In this document: positions 6,549-13,606 of the stretch, piece by piece
Layout: every line of letters begins with the position of its first letter
Numbering within the stretch: position 1 is the first letter of the stretch
Origin: Candidatus Altarchaeales archaeon WOR_SM1_86-2
GTDB taxonomy: Archaea > Altiarchaeota > Altiarchaeia > IMC4 > MCBC01
Length of the DNA: 14,189 bases
NCBI GenBank assembly: GCA_001723855.1
Contig: MCBC01000165.1
Location: 1 to 14,189, forward strand
Reading direction: 5' to 3'
The notes under the pieces: generated by a model
What the model saw: only the letters and a program-made list of their open reading frames with translations
Database searches by the model: none
Told to the model about the DNA's origin: nothing
Translations under genes and position numbers: made by a program

Positions 6549-7511
6549 CTCCCCGATCAAATGCTTCACCAACTTATACGCCTCCAGCCTCATCAGCCTC
6601 TGGTACGAGACCTTCCTTTTCAAATCCTTATGCTGGATCGTGGTTTTAAGTTTCTCATCGTGTTCTGAAAGGAAAATTCTCCTCCCGTCATCATTCAGAT
6701 AGCAAGCGTTCAATTCCTCCTGGAAGTGCTCTGGCTTTATCACCTGGTTGTTTATCAACTTAAATATCACCCTGTCAGCGATTATCGGCTTGAAAACCTC
6801 GCTCAAATCCAGGCTTAAAGAGAACCTCCTCTCCCCCGGCTCGTGCAGATAAGAGATGGTTGGGTTTAACTGTGTATGGTAGATTTCGGTTAAGGTATTC
6901 CCGTAGATAAGCGAATTGCCAAAGGAGATCAATGCGTTGATCATATTATCCGGGGGGCGTTTAACCCTCTTCTCAAACTCAAAACCCTTTCTCAGGATCT
7001 TGTTAAAGCACCCGTAGTAAGTATCCCTGACCCTGCCCTCCACCGCCATCAACTCAAGGATGTTGTCTGTTCCACCTACATTTTTCCTCTCGGTCTTTAT
7101 TTTTTCAATCTCCCCCCCAACATCCTTGTTCTGCTTCTTGTAATGCGCAAGGTTCATCAGTATGTTGTGGATCGCGGTATCAACAAACTCCCTCGCTATC
7201 CTCATCCTCCTTTCCTTATCAAGGTAATGCTCAACCTGCTTTACAACAAGAAAACCCGAATTAAGATACTCTCTCGGGTAGTAGGTTCCGGAGTAGTAGC
7301 CGTAGTAGTTGAAGAAATGCACGGGTATCTTATTCTGCGCGAGAAAAACGAGCAGTTTCGTGTTAACATCCAGTTCTCCCAGAACAAATATCGAGGAGAT
7401 GCCGTTAACCGGCATCGGTTTCTTTTCACCGTCCTTCTCAAAATAAATGGTGTTCTGCTTTCTTTTGAGCCGCCCGCTTTTAAGTATGTAGTAATCCCTT
7501 TTCATAATCAT
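6516..7511 (-). CDS. cas1: CRISPR adaptation integrase Cas1
   Basis: Cas1 is the metal-dependent integrase that, with Cas2, inserts new spacers into CRISPR arrays. The 331-residue product is full length. It opens with YYILKSGRLKRKQNTIYF, typical of I-B/III-associated Cas1, and has the N-terminal beta-rich segment VNGISSIFVLGELDVN. The catalytic region has E158 in LMAVEGRVRDTYY, H223 in YLHEPGERRFSL, and D235/E238 in LSLDLSEVFKP, so the active site looks intact. The C-terminus FKAWW is the part repeated elsewhere in the window. ATG at 7511 and ATG at 7505 are both possible; the second gives the usual MKRDYYIL start. The gene lies 7 bases after the unknown gene upstream. Cas2 and Cas4, its usual partners, are missing on both sides, and no CRISPR array is in view. 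Confidence 0.96.
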   Translation of the reverse strand: MIMKRDYYILKSGRLKRKQNTIYFEKDGEKKPMPVNGISSIFVLGELDVNTKLLVFLAQNKIPVHFFNYYGYYSGTYYPREYLNSGFLVVKQVEHYLDKERRMRIAREFVDTAIHNILMNLAHYKKQNKDVGGEIEKIKTERKNVGGTDNILELMAVEGRVRDTYYGCFNKILRKGFEFEKRVKRPPDNMINALISFGNSLIYGNTLTEIYHTQLNPTISYLHEPGERRFSLSLDLSEVFKPIIADRVIFKLINNQVIKPEHFQEELNACYLNDDGRRIFLSEHDEKLKTTIQHKDLKRKVSYQRLMRLEAYKLVKHLIGEKDYAGFKAWW

Positions 7512-7518
7512 ATCTTTA

Positions 7519-8337
7519 TTATAAACCGGTGCCGGCTACCCCATCCTCATGAAACACCCTGGTCTCATTATCTAACGGGAACCATTCTTCATCAGGAAAC
7601 TCTTTAAACCTCTCGGTTGATACCAAGACCGCATTGGTTTTTCTATCATCGGACACTATCCTTAAACCACTCCCGGATACGTATTCTATCGGATTATGAC
7701 CGGGATGTTCCCTGAACAGATAATACAGTCCTGCAGGCATTGTAAAGAACTCTTTATCGGTCATTTCCTCATCATCAAGTTCAAATTCTTCGGTGTCTTC
7801 ATTCCAGGAGTCCATGATATCGACCTCGGTTTCTTTATTTTTATCCGCGGCAAATAATCTTTTAGAGTCGCTGAACACATAAGACAGATCCTTAAATGAT
7901 GCATGCAATTCAATAACCTTCATTCCGTCACAAACACCACTCAAACACCTCATGGATTCACTCTTTTCACGCTTCTTTTTTAATGCGGATTCCACATTCT
8001 CCACCGCAACCTTGAAGAGATTCCCGCCACCTATCTTTTCCCCAAGATAATCATCATTTGCTTTATCCGAGACCATAAAGGGCTTCCTGAAGCCGTCTTT
8101 GACTTCGTAGACGAACACCCAGTTCTTCTGCCTGAGTATCCCGAAGCCCTTTTCCCCGGGATCGCTGGTATATGCTATGAATATCCTTCCATGCAATCTT
8201 TTTATGTCATTAAATTTTAAGTTCTCAAACACACTCCAGTCCTCATCACAACCTGCTACACCCCAGCTATTCTTCAACACCATCGAAAATTCAATGTCTA
8301 TGGGTCTTTTTGCAATCAAACCAAATAACATCTTCAT
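7519..8337 (-). CDS. Unknown protein encoded directly upstream of cas1
   Basis: I do not recognise this protein. From the ATG at 8337 it has 272 residues; the frame extends to a GTG at 8382, but the extra residues are low-complexity hydrophobic and come from an AT-rich promoter-like stretch, so I prefer 8337 (or 8331). It starts MKMLFGLIAKRPIDIEF and contains a WVFVYEVKDGFRKPFMVS beta-rich segment, a Lys/Glu-rich helix (ALKKKREKSES) and a strongly acidic patch (WNEDTEEFELDDEEMTDKEF). It ends in a region with several short strands. There is no signal peptide, membrane helix or Cys cluster. It ends 7 bases before cas1, so the two are probably co-transcribed, in the place where cas4 often sits. 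It shows none of the Cys motifs of Cas4 and is not a Cas2. Confidence 0.75.
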   Translation of the reverse strand: MKMLFGLIAKRPIDIEFSMVLKNSWGVAGCDEDWSVFENLKFNDIKRLHGRIFIAYTSDPGEKGFGILRQKNWVFVYEVKDGFRKPFMVSDKANDDYLGEKIGGGNLFKVAVENVESALKKKREKSESMRCLSGVCDGMKVIELHASFKDLSYVFSDSKRLFAADKNKETEVDIMDSWNEDTEEFELDDEEMTDKEFFTMPAGLYYLFREHPGHNPIEYVSGSGLRIVSDDRKTNAVLVSTERFKEFPDEEWFPLDNETRVFHEDGVAGTGL

Positions 8338-8447
8338 TTTAATAATATTTTTTGTAAAAAAATAAAAATAAAATATTAACACCTGCAGAATTCATGGTAA
8401 CTGAATTTTCCGGAAATCCGACATGATTTTCAAGCACGTTTATTTCA

Positions 8448-9797
8448 TCAACCCCGTATTTCCCGCTCAACCGCCATCAAAAATATGCTTACGGGAATTA
8501 TTAAACTATCCCCGTTTCTTTTGAATGTCGTCTTTGAAAGAAGTATGTTTTCATCAAACAGATGCTTGTTGCTGAAATCCTGAAATCCGACCATGTTCTG
8601 CCACTTGATCTCTACCCCGATCTTCCTGTCCCTGCAGAACACAAAGTCGGTTTCTTTCTTTGCGGCATAATACCCGAGAAAGCCGTCATAATTCTTGTGT
8701 CTGTCAGCTCTTGCGAGATGCTCTAAAACAACGCCCTCAATGAGTTTATCTGCCGCATCTGTTGAGTAATCATCGTATTTTCCGTGAACGTATCCCCTGA
8801 AAACGCTGTACAGGAAGGGGTCTGTGAAATAGGTCTTCCTCTGTTTTCTCAGAATTATCGTTTTCTTGCTGACATCAAAGAAATACAGGTTGTTTGTCAG
8901 CATGAGGTCGTCAAGCACATCAAGGTATTCCGACAGGGTTGAATGGGCTGGTATTTCCATCTCCTTCGCCAATGCGCTCAAAGAATAACTTGAAGAGTAC
9001 ATCCGTATCACCCCGTTAATCACACTCCTGAACAACCTCTCTTTCTTGCCGATTTTACTTAAATCCCCCAGCACCCACCTGACATATATCTCATAAGTCT
9101 CTTCAGACACGCCCCCGTTTTCAAAGAACTCGTATGTTGGTTTAAGGTATCCCCCGCAGACTAAGTATATCCTCAAATACTTATTCAGGTCGTCTAGATA
9201 CGGCATTAATTCCAGCGAAACTTCATGCAAATTTTCTACATTGATTTCCTTCAAATCAAGATGGTTGAATTTCCTGTAGAATGTGTCTGTGAATTGTTTG
9301 AATGACAGCGGCAGGAATAATCTCATATCTATGTTTCTCCCCGGAAGTCTCTCGGTTCCGTGTTTCAGCACCGCTGCATTGCTTCCGGTAATAACTACAA
9401 TTTTATTTTTGCATAACCCCGTTTCCAGGAAATATTTAATCGCTTTTTCCCACTCAATCACTGATGTTATTTCATCAAGGAAAATGTATGCCCCGTCCAT
9501 AACGATCTGGTCTATGGTTCTGAACAATTCAATCAAATCGTTCTTATCCTTTAAAGGTTCACAGGAGAAGTATACCAGTTTCTTCGGATCAATGTCTTTT
9601 TTAATCAGGTTGTGTATCGCTGTTTTCAGAAATGTTGTTTTACCTATCTGTCGCGCACCCAGAAGTATGCTGTTTTCAAGATCAAAGTCGTAATTAAATC
9701 CCGGTTCCCTGGATAATGCGATCCTTACCTTTTCATCGTCTTCAATTGCCCCTTTACCTTTCCACCACGGGTTTTGCAGTATCAGTTCTTCCTCCAT
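8448..9797 (-). CDS. AAA+ ATPase with C-terminal DUF4143-type domain
   Basis: This 449-residue protein belongs to the archaeal ATPase/DUF4143 family, common and often mobile in archaea and of unclear role. Counting from the ATG at 9797, the Walker A motif is GARQIGKT (47-54), Walker B YIFLDE (104-109), and a sensor-like VVITGSN follows at about 132-138. A winged-helix-like region lies near 260-310. The C-terminal part contains EGVVLEHLAR, KKETDFVF and GVEIKWQ, with the E-x-D...E-x-K layout of a PD-(D/E)XK-like nuclease fold. I chose ATG 9797; the TTG at 9803 is the only earlier codon. A TATA box at 9828-9837 suggests its own promoter, 71 bases after the SEC-C/TPR gene. A link to the neighbouring genes is not shown. 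Confidence 0.9.
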   Translation of the reverse strand: MEEELILQNPWWKGKGAIEDDEKVRIALSREPGFNYDFDLENSILLGARQIGKTTFLKTAIHNLIKKDIDPKKLVYFSCEPLKDKNDLIELFRTIDQIVMDGAYIFLDEITSVIEWEKAIKYFLETGLCKNKIVVITGSNAAVLKHGTERLPGRNIDMRLFLPLSFKQFTDTFYRKFNHLDLKEINVENLHEVSLELMPYLDDLNKYLRIYLVCGGYLKPTYEFFENGGVSEETYEIYVRWVLGDLSKIGKKERLFRSVINGVIRMYSSSYSLSALAKEMEIPAHSTLSEYLDVLDDLMLTNNLYFFDVSKKTIILRKQRKTYFTDPFLYSVFRGYVHGKYDDYSTDAADKLIEGVVLEHLARADRHKNYDGFLGYYAAKKETDFVFCRDRKIGVEIKWQNMVGFQDFSNKHLFDENILLSKTTFKRNGDSLIIPVSIFLMAVEREIRG

Positions 9798-9827
9798 TTT
9801 CAATATCGATTATTAATAATCAAAGAA

Positions 9828-9837
9828 TAAATATAAA
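9828..9837 (-). promoter_or_regulatory. TATA box of the ATPase gene
   Basis: The minus strand reads TTTATATTTA. Transcription would start near 9807, giving a leader of about 10 bases before the ATG at 9797. It supports the ATPase as a separate transcription unit from the operon upstream. Confidence 0.5.
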
Positions 9838-9868
9838 TGGATTTTTTATAATCAAATACTGTCGTATT

Positions 9869-11407
9869 TTATTTTTTAGTAATTTTCCTCAAGATTTTAC
9901 CTATATTTTCCCGGAAAGACCTGCCGGGCATTCCCGTAGCAGCAAGTTCTTCCTCGCTCTTCCCTTTAATTAATTCCAGGTTTTTCCTTGCAAATTCATA
10001 ATCTGGTTTAAGGGAAAGGGCTTTTTTATAGCATTCAATCGCTTTTTTCTTCCTCCCGAGACCTGCAAAACAATTGCCGAGATTACCCCACGCTTTATAA
10101 TTTTCAGGATACATACCAACCACTTCCCGGAAACATTCCACTGCTTCACTAAATTCACCCTGTTTAAACCTTTTAATGCCCTCATGATATAACTTTTCAG
10201 CTTTGTTTTCATCATAATCACGGGTGCGAGTTATTTCAATCTTCAGACCGACATTTTTATCAGGATTTCCAAGTGCTTTTCGCTCTTCAAGTATCGCTTC
10301 CCCCGGGGTTTTTCCGTCAAGTTCCTTCTGGGGTGTTTTCAGCCATTTGTCCCTGAATTTATTGATCGCGTTTTGTGCCCCCTCAACGGAACCGTAGTCA
10401 TCCGGGTTGATATTCCTCTGCGATTCACTCATTAAATCATGAAACATCCTCCTTTCCAGCGGTCCCATCAAATCCGCTTCATAAGGTGATTTACCACCAA
10501 ATTCCTTTCTCGGATATTTATTCCAGAGTTCAAAAAGAAGTTTTCTTGTTTCTTCAAAAACTTCATTTGACGGGTAATTAAATTCAAAAACTTCCGGGAA
10601 TGCCTCCATAGGAGTCTTATTTTCATTAATTCTCCTGTCAAGATATCTGAAATTGATTTTTATTCCAAGGGCATTTAACTTTTTCCCGAATAATTTCATA
10701 ATTTCATCCAGGGATTTATCCTGGTATTCATCTTCTTCAAATTCATTTTCAAATTTTTCAAGATCTGCCAGGTCAAATGCGGTAATTTTCTCCAGTGCAT
10801 CCGAACCTGAACGTTTAAGTTCTCTTTTTACCGAGTAAGATGCATTCTGTGATGCGAACCTCGGCGCAGGTGTTGTAATAACAAAATCGGATTTGAATGG
10901 TGCTATCCTGCATATTACAGTATATCCCGGCACAAGTTGATGTGTGCCTCTTCGCTCCTTTATCCAGTACTCCTTGTCCCTGACAAGGTCTTTCATTTTA
11001 AGCCCCTCATTTCTGTATACTGCAAGCACTTCAAATACACCGAAAACATTTTTCTTAAATAATCTTTCAAAAATTAAACGATCCCTTGACGATAATTTTG
11101 CATTCTCAAGGAAATACTCAAAAGGCGTTATTCCATCCGGCAGTTTATGATCAAAAATAAACGCATCCGCAAGATTCCTCATTTCCACATCAGTTGGTTT
11201 TTCTCCCCCGGTATATTTTTTCACCAGTTTTTCAAACTCATTGTTTAATTCAGGGTTAGTTAAAATCCAGGTTACCGCGTATTCAAATGTAGCACCTGGA
11301 TTTTCTTTATTGGTTATTGTTCTGCCAATCCCGTTTTTTCCCATACAACATTTCTTATATTTTTTTCCAGATCCGCAGGGACACGGATCGTTTCTTCCGA
11401 TTTTCAT
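9869..11407 (-). CDS. Large SEC-C protein with C-terminal TPR repeats
   Basis: This 512-residue protein starts with a SEC-C zinc motif (GRNDPCPCGSGKKYKKCC; Cys 9, 11, 20 and 21), nearly identical to the C-terminal one in the gene at 4725. The middle part (about 40-390) has no family I can name. It holds four copies of a G/NxTPxEx-like motif: DGITPFEY (91-98), ENKTPMEA (262-269), GGKSPYEA (304-311) and DGKTPGEA (364-371), the last two preceded by a W and a PxKE/PQKE stretch. Residues 401-434 and 435-468 are two TPR repeats (ALxxxP pattern), suggesting protein binding. It is the last gene of the operon beginning at 13471, and its ATG overlaps the preceding stop by 4 bases (ATGA). No catalytic motif is visible. 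Confidence 0.88.
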   Translation of the reverse strand: MKIGRNDPCPCGSGKKYKKCCMGKNGIGRTITNKENPGATFEYAVTWILTNPELNNEFEKLVKKYTGGEKPTDVEMRNLADAFIFDHKLPDGITPFEYFLENAKLSSRDRLIFERLFKKNVFGVFEVLAVYRNEGLKMKDLVRDKEYWIKERRGTHQLVPGYTVICRIAPFKSDFVITTPAPRFASQNASYSVKRELKRSGSDALEKITAFDLADLEKFENEFEEDEYQDKSLDEIMKLFGKKLNALGIKINFRYLDRRINENKTPMEAFPEVFEFNYPSNEVFEETRKLLFELWNKYPRKEFGGKSPYEADLMGPLERRMFHDLMSESQRNINPDDYGSVEGAQNAINKFRDKWLKTPQKELDGKTPGEAILEERKALGNPDKNVGLKIEITRTRDYDENKAEKLYHEGIKRFKQGEFSEAVECFREVVGMYPENYKAWGNLGNCFAGLGRKKKAIECYKKALSLKPDYEFARKNLELIKGKSEEELAATGMPGRSFRENIGKILRKITKK

Positions 11408-11697
11408 TTTGATTTTCGGACATTCCAGAGCAGCCCTGTCTTTTCTTCAAAATACCCCTCAAAATCTTCAAAGCTGTCCCGGTTAAACAGTTCCATGGCT
11501 TTTGGATCCGTTTGAGTTAACAGCATACTAGCCCTCATTTCTTCACGACTGTGCCGGAATAATAAAAAACCGCATTTATGACACGGTGTGGAAATATCGA
11601 CATCGTCAAGCATTCTAAAGTCCTCAAAAACATATTTTTCGCCGCATTTATTGCAGATTACAATAACATCCTGCTCTTTTTTGATTTTTCCCTTCAT
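11404..11697 (-). CDS. Small zinc-ribbon-like protein
   Basis: This 97-residue protein has two CxxC knuckles, CNKC (C15, C18) and CHKC (C39, C42), spaced like a zinc ribbon. The N-terminus is basic (MKGKIKKEQD) and the C-terminal part is charged and helical with aromatic residues (SFEDFEGYF). Zinc ribbons bind nucleic acid or proteins; which applies here cannot be told. Its gene overlaps the SEC-C/TPR gene by 4 bases, and translational coupling suggests the two products work together. The remnant gene at 11723 lies 25 bases upstream. Confidence 0.75.
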   Translation of the reverse strand: MKGKIKKEQDVIVICNKCGEKYVFEDFRMLDDVDISTPCHKCGFLLFRHSREEMRASMLLTQTDPKAMELFNRDSFEDFEGYFEEKTGLLWNVRKSK

Positions 11698-11722
11698 TTT
11701 ATCTGTTTTGATTTAATGAATC

Positions 11723-11862
11723 TTACATTACACCCCCTATATGCTGCTGAACAACCCCTTCGATTGTATTCGTCATCTCATCCTGCTTTTGGAAATCAAC
11801 TGCATACAATATACTGCCCCGATTACAACAAAATGAAACATGTCAAATTCTATTCTGGCCAT
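11723..11862 (-). pseudogene. Small frameshifted gene inside the operon
   Basis: Two overlapping frames make one plausible protein of about 46 residues. The first starts at the ATG at 11862 (MARIEFDMFHFV). The second continues NRGSILYAVDFQKQDE and ends GVVQQHIGGVM with TAA at 11723-11725. The span is 140 bases, one short of a multiple of three, so a single base lost near 11826 (in TTTTGTTG) would explain it. A Cys just before NRGS suggests a former CxxC-type knuckle. The segment fits the 185-base gap between two operon genes and is in the same orientation. The family is unknown. A sequencing error, a leader peptide or chance are alternatives. Confidence 0.42.
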
Positions 11863-11882
11863 CCTGGTTTATCCCTCATTCA

Positions 11883-12416
11883 CTATAGTATTTCTTCAAT
11901 CCAATGCTCTTCATGTTCTTCTTCTGCGCATTCTTCACATATATTGACCGTTTCTCCTGCTTCATCCGAGCAATCCATGCAAACATAGGCGGCGACGGAT
12001 TTTTCCCCTTTATCCTTACAGGGATCGCAGTAACGCTTTCTTGTTTTGCTTTTATCTGTGATGCGCGGGTACTTAACATTCTTTTCCGTATTTTTTATCT
12101 CTTCAAGCGTGAGCACATGCTGGATGTAATCCCCAAAGTCATATACGTACCCTATTTTAATGCCTTTATATAAGCCGATGGCACCGATTCTAACATCGGC
12201 ACCAGAACCTTCCCCATCAGGATATATCTCACCAAAACCGGATCTGCAGGACGGATCCCGGTAAAACTCGCTGAGGTGATCAAAGGTGTCGTGGTTGAAT
12301 GCTTCACGCATCATATCATCCAGGTCACCAAGCGTCTGGTCGTCCCTGATCTCAATGCGGCGCCAGAGACCTTTCCTATGCTTTAATGCCGCCTTAAATA
12401 CATATACTCCTGCCAT
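11883..12416 (-). CDS. pRiA4b ORF-3-like protein with C-terminal zinc clusters
   Basis: This 177-residue protein belongs to the plasmid pRiA4b ORF-3 family, widespread near mobile elements and of unknown function. Signs of the family are VYVFKAALKHRKGLWRRIEI at the N-terminus (4-23), TLGDLDDMMREAF (28-40), DHLSEF (46-51) and the hallmark YVYDFGDYIQHVLTLE (90-105). After residue 125 comes a Cys/His-rich tail (C130, C133, C146, C149, C160, C163, H168, H171), which could bind two zinc ions like a B-box or MYND-type finger. The tail is extra to the family core. The gene starts 7 bases after the ribbon-helix-helix-like gene, and a related protein is two genes upstream. Confidence 0.87.
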   Translation of the reverse strand: MAGVYVFKAALKHRKGLWRRIEIRDDQTLGDLDDMMREAFNHDTFDHLSEFYRDPSCRSGFGEIYPDGEGSGADVRIGAIGLYKGIKIGYVYDFGDYIQHVLTLEEIKNTEKNVKYPRITDKSKTRKRYCDPCKDKGEKSVAAYVCMDCSDEAGETVNICEECAEEEHEEHWIEEIL

Positions 12417-12423
12417 TTTAATT

Positions 12424-12825
12424 TTATTTATGTTTTTTGTAGCTCCGGATTAACGATGAAATCAACTCGTTCACGCTTAAACCCTCGTCTTCAGCCAATT
12501 TGTTCAGTTTTTTGTAGTTTGATGCTGAAATGTTCTTATCCAGGATTTTCACGCTTTCATCGTTCCAGAGCAAAGCGTTTCTGTTATCCAGTACAAATCT
12601 TTCCGGATGGTCCCGTGCAGCGATCTTTTTCGCCCTGTTCCATGCATCATTGATGTATCGTGTCGTGCACACCTGACCCACGGACCCGAGATTCATGACA
12701 ACATTATCCTTAAGGTCATGGGTTCCTTTCGGTAACTGCATCAGGATCTGCACCATCATTTCAGTCAACTTATTTTTCGATACCGGCGGTCCGAAAAAAT
12801 CCATTCCTCTTTTTCTTCCAAACAT
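12424..12825 (-). CDS. Protein with C-terminal ribbon-helix-helix-like segment
   Basis: The protein has 133 residues. The N-terminal 85 (helical, KLTEMMVQILMQLPKGTHDLKDN, and a TRYINDAWNRAKKIA helix) match no family that I know. The C-terminal about 35 residues, from SVKILDKNISASNYKKL through AEDEGLSVNELISSLIRSYKK, have the strand-helix-helix pattern of CopG/Arc-type DNA-binding domains. It could regulate its own operon or bind DNA within the system. The ATG at 12825 lies 10 bases after the zinc-finger pRiA4b-like gene; the ATG at residue 8 is an alternative start. The RHH reading is by pattern only. Confidence 0.7.
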   Translation of the reverse strand: MFGRKRGMDFFGPPVSKNKLTEMMVQILMQLPKGTHDLKDNVVMNLGSVGQVCTTRYINDAWNRAKKIAARDHPERFVLDNRNALLWNDESVKILDKNISASNYKKLNKLAEDEGLSVNELISSLIRSYKKHK

Positions 12826-12835
12826 TTTTTATATT

Positions 12836-13471
12836 TTATCCTGTGTATCCGCACACCCCAACTCGCGGGGAATTAACTACGGGCATCATCATCTCCTCGC
12901 CGCACTCATGCTCCCCAGCACACTTATCACAAAGCCATCCTTTGGATTCCCAGAAACATCCGGTGCACATGGTTGTAGCAGGCTCCCCGCACTTGCCACA
13001 TATTATTTCAGGGGGGTCATTCCTGGCAAGGAGTTGGATACCCCCTTCTATTGCACCTTCTCGTTCCGACACAACCTTCAGATCAAGTTCTGTTGTGGTG
13101 CCAAAATCATATTCATGAATGAACTTCATTCCCGGGGCAATCACCCTATCCAGTATGACATCCATACCCGTATCCTCATCGTAATACGGATCGGACATAT
13201 ATTGTATTCCTTGAATCGTAAATGCACTTAAGTGCCCGCAGCATTCCAGCCAGATACCTCTCAGAAAGCCGTCCAAATCTTTCAGTGTTGCATCCCCCCC
13301 TGCATCAAGATGCATCCAATATTCTCCCGCGTCAACCACAATATGGAATATATGCCCCGTTCCTTTAGGCACTTTTCTTTCTTTGCACGAGTCCAAATGT
13401 CTTCTCATTGCTCCTTTACTGAAAGTGCCGCCACAAAAACCACACTTTCCTTTTGATTGTTGTCTTGCCAT
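12836..13471 (-). CDS. Zinc-finger protein with pRiA4b ORF-3-like core
   Basis: This 211-residue protein has three parts. An N-terminal C2HC finger (C10, C13, H25, C29; CGFCGGTFSKGAMRRHLDSC) is followed by a core of about 40-135 that parallels the pRiA4b-like protein two genes downstream: IFHIVVDAGEYWMHLD, TLKDLDGFLRGIW, HLSAF and FIHEYDFGTTTELDL. A C-terminal Cys cluster (C158, C161, C169, C172, C181, C184, H188, C190) completes it. The core shares TLxDLD, HLSxF and YDFG with the known family but is diverged. It is the first gene of the operon, with a mostly AT-rich, hairpin-containing region upstream. The arrangement of fingers around a central fold suggests DNA or protein binding, but no activity is assigned. 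Confidence 0.82.
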   Translation of the reverse strand: MARQQSKGKCGFCGGTFSKGAMRRHLDSCKERKVPKGTGHIFHIVVDAGEYWMHLDAGGDATLKDLDGFLRGIWLECCGHLSAFTIQGIQYMSDPYYDEDTGMDVILDRVIAPGMKFIHEYDFGTTTELDLKVVSEREGAIEGGIQLLARNDPPEIICGKCGEPATTMCTGCFWESKGWLCDKCAGEHECGEEMMMPVVNSPRVGVCGYTG

Positions 13472-13606
13472 TTTTTTTGTAATATAAACTATATGAATTT
13501 ACAATAAAAAGTTATACAAAATTACAAAGTAATTTTGATACATCAAATTGCATAGCAATTTGAAATGCCTTGAGACGAATGTCTCAAATGGATTTTTTAT
13601 TTAAAT
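13472..13606. other. Intergenic region with promoter-like AT-rich DNA
   Basis: The 135 bases between the unknown gene and the operon hold no ORF of note. Next to the operon start, the minus strand has TATA-like stretches (CATATAG at 13490-13496 and TTTATATT nearby). The first would place a start almost on the ATG at 13471, that is a leaderless transcript. The distal half is the three-hairpin structure described separately. Confidence 0.4.
13517..13587. repeat. Three consecutive perfect hairpins
   Basis: Hairpin 1 has CAAAATTAC and GTAATTTTG around AAA (13517-13537, 9 pairs). Hairpin 2 has TCAAATTGC and GCAATTTGA around ATA (13543-13563, 9 pairs). Hairpin 3 has TTGAGAC and GTCTCAA around GAAT (13570-13587, 7 pairs). 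They are only 5 to 6 bases apart. Stems, loops and spacing are too regular for chance even in AT-rich DNA. They lie just after the 3' end of the 159-aa gene and before the operon promoter. They could be a terminator, a structured RNA, a miniature repeat element or a protein-binding region. Confidence 0.75.

Noticed and set aside
7143..7607. A 154-codon plus-strand ORF opposite cas1
   Set aside because: It lies antisense to the strongly supported cas1 and the end of the next gene, and its translation has no recognisable domain.
8338..8382. GTG-initiated N-terminal extension of the unknown protein upstream of cas1
   Set aside because: The added residues are low-complexity Phe/Tyr/Ile/Lys from AT-rich promoter-like DNA; ATGs at 8337 and 8331 fit better.
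8409..8418. TTTCCGGAAA palindrome between the ATPase and the next gene
   Set aside because: A single short palindrome with no second copy or clear link to a promoter; likely chance.
9798..9803. TTG at 9803 as start of the ATPase
   Set aside because: An ATG two codons later lies at a normal distance from the TATA box and needs no rare start.
11578..12173. Plus-strand ORFs opposite the zinc-ribbon and pRiA4b-like genes
   Set aside because: They are shadows of minus-strand genes with clear family motifs; their Cys/Ser/Phe-rich translations are typical of antisense frames.
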